Below are positions 58,484-64,000 of a DNA stretch of 64,000 nt, one piece after another. Made by a program: the position numbers and the translations under genes. Source of the stretch: Hetaerina americana (taxonomy: Eukaryota; Arthropoda; Insecta; Odonata; Calopterygidae); contig JAKTNV010000063.1 of NCBI GenBank assembly GCA_022747635.1, positions 310,001 through 374,000 of the forward strand, read 5' to 3'. The notes beneath the pieces are model-generated. The model worked only from the letters and a program-made list of their open reading frames with translations. It was not told where the DNA came from and ran no database searches. Every line of letters begins with the position of its first letter. The stretch's first letter is position 1.

Positions 58484-58793
58484 TTTTCGGGGGGCAGAGT
58501 GATTTGTGTTCCATGTTTATGTGGTGGTGGTGTTTCACATTCTTCCTTGTTGTGTCCTGGCTTGCGTGTTGTTGGATGGCTTTCGTGCTGCATCCTGGGG
58601 TGCAGTTGTTTGTTGGTTTGTGGTATATGTTTTTGCATGAGTGTTGGATGAAGGGATTTTTGCATGAGTGTGTGCGCTGCTGTGGGTGTAATTTTCCATG
58701 TTGTTGTTTTGCATGTGGTATTGTTCCTTTTTACGGTTGGTGACCTGCCACACGCCCTTGCGGCGGCTTGCGGGGTATTATGTAGATGTGGAA
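58484..58793 (+). mobile_element. LINE 3' untranslated relic (same family as 51291)
   Basis: A GT-rich plus-strand stretch shares GCATGAGTGTTGGATGAAGG, TTTTTACGGTTGGTGACCTG and GGGGTATTATGTAGATG with the LINE at 51291-53085. Only about 310 bases of the 3' end are present. A 93-codon frame across it is an artefact of the GT-rich composition. Confidence 0.75.
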
Positions 58794-58989
58794 ATGTTTC
58801 TCAATTTTCGTTCACCCCTAAGGATTTGCTATCTGAGGTGACTAATGGGAACATAGCCCCGACAATCACTATGGTGAGGTGATAAATTAAGGTCCCTGAA
58901 ATGACTATAGCCTTGCAAAAGGTATATGAATCATCAAAATCATCTGGTATATCAAATCAACCTTGGTGTTGATGTGACAGGTGTTGAAG
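58794..58989. other. Spacer
   Basis: Short AT-rich spacer between two repeat copies. Nothing recognised. Confidence 0.4.
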
Positions 58990-59216
58990 ATACAGCTCAA
59001 TTAGTACTAAGCCCAATGGAATTCATGGAATTCATTCAAGAAATTCATGCATCAGGGGACGGAAGCTAGTTCCTTTTCCTGCGCCGTCTGTGATTTTCCA
59101 GGAAGAACTGGCCCCCAAAAAATCACTCAGCTTGGGTGAAGCTGGAAGTGCCCAGAGGCGTCAACCTGAATCGAACCCGGGCCCCCAAGCACTCTACCCA
59201 CTGGACTACCACGTCC
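58990..59216 (-). mobile_element. tRNA-derived SINE, family A, copy 3
   Basis: Minus orientation. The head is GTGGTAGTCCAGTGGGTAGA (A-box region), then GGGTTCGATTCAGG (B box), then the family body (CTGAGTGATTTTTTGGGGGC). Near 59010 lies the TTAGTACTAAGCCCA block of the tail. It is the best preserved tRNA-like head of the three copies. Confidence 0.65.
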
Positions 59217-59556
59217 CTACTAATGTACCAGTAATTATAAATTTCTGGCACTGATACTGCACTAATGCATACTGATTCTACATGAGAGCTGTATTGGCCG
59301 CTCAAAGCAGTATTAAAATGAATGGAGTCGTCTCATATTTCGCAATCATTCTTTGCGCGAGAGCCAATTAAGAGGGAATAAATGCGCCCTTGCAAACGCG
59401 GACTTTCCTCAATTATGACATTCCGTTATAAAGGATGAGCCCGTTTACAAAATGTTGAGAAATCCTTTTTGGGGTTTGGGGAAATTAAATGCTGAATTTT
59501 GTCCTTGTCCCATTCACGATAAAGAGGCCAGCTCGGGAATTGTGCGTTTAACTTAC

Positions 59557-59779
59557 GTCCTCGCAGCTTGACCAATGCAAAACTACCCTCCGCTGCAGTG
59601 CACGGGCGAAAGGACAACGACCACTGCACATAAATACCAAGATGCGATATTTCCTCAACCAATTTTCCTCTCCGAAAACCCGTCGCGTACAAATCTCGCA
59701 ACTTCGCTCCTTCGCGGATCCGAATTTTCCCCCGCGCGAGCTGAGAGATTTCAAAGGTCATTATCTGTTCGAATACCAT
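59557..59779 (-). CDS. Candidate first exon of unknown protein
   Basis: On the minus strand TATATAAAAA (59820-59811) lies about 30 bases before ATG 59779. The frame stays open for 74 codons plus one base, in a CpG-richer patch, up to an excellent donor (GGAC then GTAAGT) at 59557/59556. The peptide begins MVFEQIMTFEISQLARGKIR and ends EGSFALVKLRG. There is no signal peptide or known motif. The leader would be only a few bases, which is a weakness. The open frame also runs past the donor to 59426. Confidence 0.22.
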
Positions 59780-59820
59780 GGAGCGTCCCTTTTACACTCA
59801 TCTTATTTATTTTTTATATA

Positions 59821-60498
59821 ATTCTAGATAACTTTCACACCAGATATTTCAGCCCACGAAATTTAAGTTGGACAAGGACTGCGTGTAACCGCACTACTCA
59901 GAGGTTAAAAGAGGTTCCGGGTGCTATCCGTGTCTGCAAGATCCCCTTTAAGCGACATGGGGTGGAGGATCGTGTATGTGGGAAATTCCTTATAAACATT
60001 TCAGTGATCACGGGCACAGTTTTCAAAGTTAGCGATAAATTTTCCTCCCATGAGTGAATAAGTACTTAATTAGTGATGGACTGATGATGATGTTGCATAC
60101 TTCTGGACAAAATAAAAAAGACACTACATATATGTAAGTATCCCAGACGAAATTTCTATAAATATCTTTCTTAGATAAACGCGTCTATAGGAGCAATTAA
60201 TGAAAATATAATCTTATTTTTAAATCCCGTATCACATTAGTTATCTCATTATACAACTTTGTTTAAATATGACCTCTCTTATTTGTAGTTGGTTGGTGAC
60301 TTATTATTTATATTTTTAAGTTGAATCGCTTCAATTCAATGCTCGCGATAATCCAGAAATGAATGGTTTCAAAAAATTATTAAGTTGAAATGCATCACAA
60401 TAATTAGCTTGATTAAATTATAGATACATTAATAAAGATAGCTCTTGTAGCGGCTTTCAGGGTATTGAGTAAATGTGGATGAAGATTCAGATGCATTA
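59821..60498. other. No gene recognised
   Basis: AT-rich spacer. A 160-codon plus-strand frame at 59575-60057 overlaps the candidate minus-strand exon and shows no motif. Confidence 0.4.
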
Positions 60499-60720
60499 TA
60501 ATGAAATTAAGAATACAAAGTAACTTTCCACTGTTCTTTATTAGCGTACAACCGGTTTCAACGCTCAAGCGTCATCATCAGGTACTCATGATACCTGATG
60601 ATGATACTCATGATACCTCATGATACCATCAAGGTACCTGATGATGACGCTTGAGCGTTGAAACCGGTTGTACGCTAATAAAGAACAGTGGAAAGTTACT
60701 TTGTATTCTTAATTTCATTA
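60499..60720. mobile_element. Penelope-type terminal palindrome with two hammerhead-like cores
   Basis: The arms 60499-60585 and 60634-60720 are perfect reverse complements over 87 bases, with a 48-base spacer made of TCATGATACC-type repeats. Each arm, read towards its outer end, has CTGATGA, then a stem GACGC/GCGTT with loop TTGA, then GAAACCGGTTGTACGC. In the plus direction CTGATGA is at 60638-60644 and GAAAC at 60660-60664. The bases GTAC before the first box can pair with GTAC after the GTT site, giving a 4-pair stem I. This is the hammerhead layout known from Penelope-like element ends. No RT is attached. Confidence 0.7.
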
Positions 60721-63641
60721 ACATGAATTTCCGCAAGGTTGAGCCAGAAACAATTGAAAATTCAGATGCATATTATCCCGTACGTATTAAACGAACGAGC
60801 TGCGAACGATTAGCCATTGTTGTCATACTAAGACGCGAGATTTCTAAATTTAAAATGCCAGTCCTTAACCTTAAAACAAAACAGACTTTTCCGTAGTTAC
60901 TACAATTAAATAGCTATTACAACTGAATCTGACAATGAACTTTTAACAAGACAAAGCTAATCCTTAATAAAGATAAGGGTACAACGTCCATTATCCCACA
61001 TTAATCTGCGGAGTAGGTAGCTCCGTATCAGCCATTTCACTATCTGTGGGTTCTTATCCCGAATAGGGCTCGAGCCATTCTTTATCCGATTTTTTCTTCA
61101 GTTACCATATTGCAGACGAAAAATGAAATTCGAAGGGTGGAAGGTGGAATTGAAGGGGGGGAGGGTGAGTGAGCGTGCGTAGTGGACCTCCAGTACGGTA
61201 AAAGCCCCGATAGACTTCGTCACTCACTGTCATAATATCTCATCTTCGGGAAATATAAATGGATTCTGTTTTTATTATTATCCATTGGTTTCAGTAATAA
61301 AATCACAATTTAAATATCTTGAAAATTTTGTCCAATTTTAAGTTTTGCCTCTTACCTTCGCGCTCTTGTCAAATCATGTTACTACTACGGTTGCCATAAT
61401 TTCAAAATAAGACTCATGGATTTGTTAGCAATCTTAAGGAATTATTTGAATTGTTTGGAATCATTCGCCAGAGCATTGGCGGTGCTTACGCTTTGCGGAA
61501 ATGCAATAGTGCGATAAGGTGGTGAAGGGGAAGAGAACTGAGTGCGAGAGCGGCGTTTGAGAAGGAAATAGTTTTTCTTGCAGGTTTGCCGATTCTGATG
61601 GATCCGCGAATCCCTCCATATTCCAAGGCACTCGGCGCTCAAACGAAACGGTGGTGGGATAGAAACGAAATAAGCCAATAACCATCGATTGAGGAGGACC
61701 TCAAGGGGGCACAGATCCAAACATTTTACTACTTTCAAAGGAAATAAAAATCTGACATCCACGCACCATTCGCCGACGTCCGCATGCATTATGCAAATAT
61801 AAATGTAAATAGTGCAGTAGATAACTATACTTCATATTATATTTTGGATAAATTCTACAAATTTAGAATTCACATAGTTCATATAGCATACAAATTTGAA
61901 ATTAATATAAAATCTGCATTATGATACCTAACAACAGATTTATAGTTATTTTAAGATAAAAATATCCTCACCAATTTTCAAATTACCTGTAGGAACGAGC
62001 TTCAGGTTGTGCAAAAGTCAAAATTATCCCGGAAAACATCATTCAGACGCCATAATTGAGAAGAGCTTCTGAGTGAGCCAAGTGTTTCCCCGGTTAATCA
62101 CCATTGAGTTTGACCGAATGAACGATATTGCTCGCTTGTTTTCTGACACTAATTAAATCAGTTAATATGCATTGCATAATAGGATTAATCGACCAGTGGA
62201 TTGGGCAAAGGTATTCACTTTAGCGTCCACCGCAGCCTCCGTTTATGCATTAAGGAATATCATGGCTAGACATGCGACAAATTTAACCTTGGACACCCCT
62301 AGAAAAGGTGACAAGTCCCAGATCATTAACTATTGGGTAAAGCACGAAACATAGAGTTTCGCTCTGCTACTAATCCTTACTATTGTCCCGTGAATAGCAG
62401 TACGTCCTGAAATGGTGTCCGTATTATACACCGATTCTAAATTTCTTTTTGTGTGAATAAATTGAAAGCACAGAAATATTAGCATCCATCTTAAAGAGTG
62501 GTAGAAACGGTCGCCGAAGCTCGTCAAACACAATTTAATCACTTTGCTAAACGAGTAATGTTCCTGAAAATTTTTCCCTTAATTTATTGGCAAAAAATTT
62601 AATTTTATATTATATTTTTAACTTAATATGCAGCATATTCATACATGGATGTAATTTAAGATAAATTGGCTTAACTCAAATATTCCATCAGCAGCAGCTT
62701 GAAACACGTTCAGTTCACCTATGCATGCTTCTTATGATGAAAAATACTTTTCACGTAGGTTTATTCACGTTTATGAGGTGGACAAATTCACATGGGCTAA
62801 GTTTGGACTAAAGAAAGGATGAGGTAAACATTTTAAACTCGTACATCCTCAAAAATGGGCCTGGTTGACGATTTCCTCAGGCGAAAGCAGAGTAGCCAGT
62901 ATTCCTCATTGAATGCCACTTCCATCGTTGCCGAAGACGAATTGAACATATTTCAAATTGCAACGGTGGCTGCTGACACAATACCTGATTCAAATGCATT
63001 GAACTTATGAAACCAATATATATCACGCAGAAAGCTAACGACGTAATATGAAATAAAATGTTACCATAATAATTAAGGCGAATAAAAATTTTAAACATTT
63101 TTTCTTGAACAGGTCTCGCACTGCAAACCAAAGATGATTCTCATCATATTATACTTAAATTCACCCATCATACTATTGACTTAGACATTATAATAATTAT
63201 TTGGAGAAATATGACACCCGATCAGCAAATAACATTTTTCTTTTTGTAAGACCCTCGTATCTATTTAATCTCAGGAAATAATTAAGTGCTCCAGGCTTAT
63301 TCCGTGAATTTTTTAAGCATTACTTATCATCGATGAATACATTTACATGATAATGTGTGAAATTATCCGTTTGACCGATGTCCGTTATAACTCTTTAAAA
63401 ATGTAAAAAATACGAGTATATGCTAACCGAGATAAATTTAAGTTTTTATTGCTTTGATATACTAAACACTGGCAATAATAATTTAGAGAAAATTAGGGCT
63501 GCGAAGAAGGAATATTGTATCTTCCTAAAACCAGAATAAATGATAAGGGCTCCGTGAAATGGCACACCCAATTTAAAATCAAAGAACTGCGGGAGTGGCT
63601 CTGCAGTTTCTTCTAACGGAGTCATCCGCTAATGCGCATTT
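60721..63641. other. No gene recognised
   Basis: Long AT-rich stretch. A minus-strand frame of 115 codons at 61442-61789 lies in a GC-richer patch but has no motif or clear splice context. Confidence 0.45.
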
Positions 63642-63727
63642 AAATGCAACAATTTCAAAATGTAAAAACCGTTCGCCTTGACCAGGCTCAAGGCGAATGA
63701 TTTTTACACTTTGAAATTGTTGCATTT
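63642..63727. repeat. Inverted-repeat element, family D, copy 3 (core lost)
   Basis: About 40-base arms (63642-63681 and 63688-63727) with a few mismatches are separated by only six bases. The arm AAATGCAACAATTTCAAAAT matches the ends of the elements at 31621 and 43279. Here the tRNA-like core is gone and the structure is an almost pure hairpin. Confidence 0.75.
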
Positions 63728-64000
63728 TAAAACCCAATTTATTTTGAACTATTGAGCAAGTCAAAAAAGTACTTTTTTGTTTGCTCTAATTAAAAGAAAG
63801 AATACTGGGTTCATGGCTTAATTATTCAGCATTAGTCATAGAATGTAATGAATCATAGGAAACGGGGTTCATTTAAGTCCATGGAGACAGGTTGCTACAG
63901 ATTTTCAGGTTCAAATCCGATTTAACGCTTGAAAAAATTCTAGATATAAACCAAGGCCTTTGGAGCTCCTGACCTTCAGAGATTTCTGGGGAACCGTAGC
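63728..64000. other. Right edge, no gene
   Basis: AT-rich sequence. The last 20 bases (TTTCTGGGGAACCGTAGC) resemble the SINE family A body, so a further copy may begin here and run out of the window. Confidence 0.3.

Noticed and set aside
58462..58743. Cys/Trp/Phe-rich 93-codon frame that looks membrane-like
   Set aside because: The DNA is the GT-rich 3' untranslated part of a LINE. The same sequence at 51.3-51.6 kb gives Thr/His/Gln-rich frames on the other strand.
1..64000. CRISPR arrays, rRNA genes, bacterial operons
   Set aside because: No regularly spaced direct repeats, no rRNA-like conserved blocks and no ribosome-binding-site-led gene clusters were seen.

Overview
The window looks like a piece of an insect or close arthropod genome. 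It is AT-rich, gene-poor and full of decayed mobile elements. The evidence is GT/AG-spliced coding sequence, TATA boxes about 30 bases before likely start sites, mariner, RTE, CR1/L2-like and Penelope-like retroelements and transposons, and tRNA-derived SINEs. There are no bacterial features. The species cannot be fixed from the sequence alone.

The one gene I am confident of lies on the + strand at 35.4-42.7 kb. A TATA box at 35431 is followed by a 7-codon first exon (35593-35613), a 4.2 kb intron, a 1254-base glutamine-rich exon (39833-41086), a 1.05 kb intron and a 147-base last exon (42133-42279). All junctions are in phase 0. The spliced product is a 473-residue secreted protein with no cysteine in its mature part, built of Gln-rich blocks separated by two Tyr/Asn-containing repeats. 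It looks structural (cuticle, egg-shell or silk-like), but I recognise no named family. Four weaker gene pieces are suggested by open frame plus splice signals: a cysteine-bearing exon at 627-826 (-), a small signal-peptide gene at 45.6-46.5 kb (+), an exon at 48697-48797 (-) and an exon at 59557-59779 (-). CpG-rich promoter-like patches lie at 1.7-2.3, 20.8-21.2, 34.9-35.5 and 54.3-54.9 kb.

Mobile DNA, left to right: foldback SINE (3.9-4.3 kb); nested SINEs (6.7-7.2 kb); broken mariner (7.6-9.4 kb); 547-base mini-mariner (11.9 kb); Penelope-type terminal fragment (12.8 kb); mariner fragment (13.7-14.0 kb); RTE 5' fragment (14.6 kb); RTE copy 1 (17.6-20.2 kb, +); Penelope-like element with inverted ends (24.6-27.4 kb, +); RTE copy 2 (28.1-31.5 kb, -); LINE 3' relic (32.9 kb); SINE inside intron 1 (38.3 kb); 753-base mini-mariner (46.9-47.7 kb); two convergent SINEs (49.8-50.5 kb); CR1/L2-like LINE (51.3-53.1 kb, -); mariner relic (55.1-55.6 kb); LINE 3' relic (58.5 kb); SINE (59 kb); Penelope-type palindrome (60.5 kb); inverted-repeat element (63.6 kb). 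Both RTE copies keep target-site duplications, and both mini-mariners keep perfect terminal repeats and TA duplications.

The most interesting signals are hammerhead-ribozyme-like cores in the Penelope-type ends (12.8, 27.3, 34.4 and 60.5-60.7 kb), a set of long perfect palindromes (22.7, 50.5 and 60.5 kb), and a small family of elements with about 40-base terminal inverted repeats around a tRNA-like core (31.6, 43.3 and 63.6 kb).
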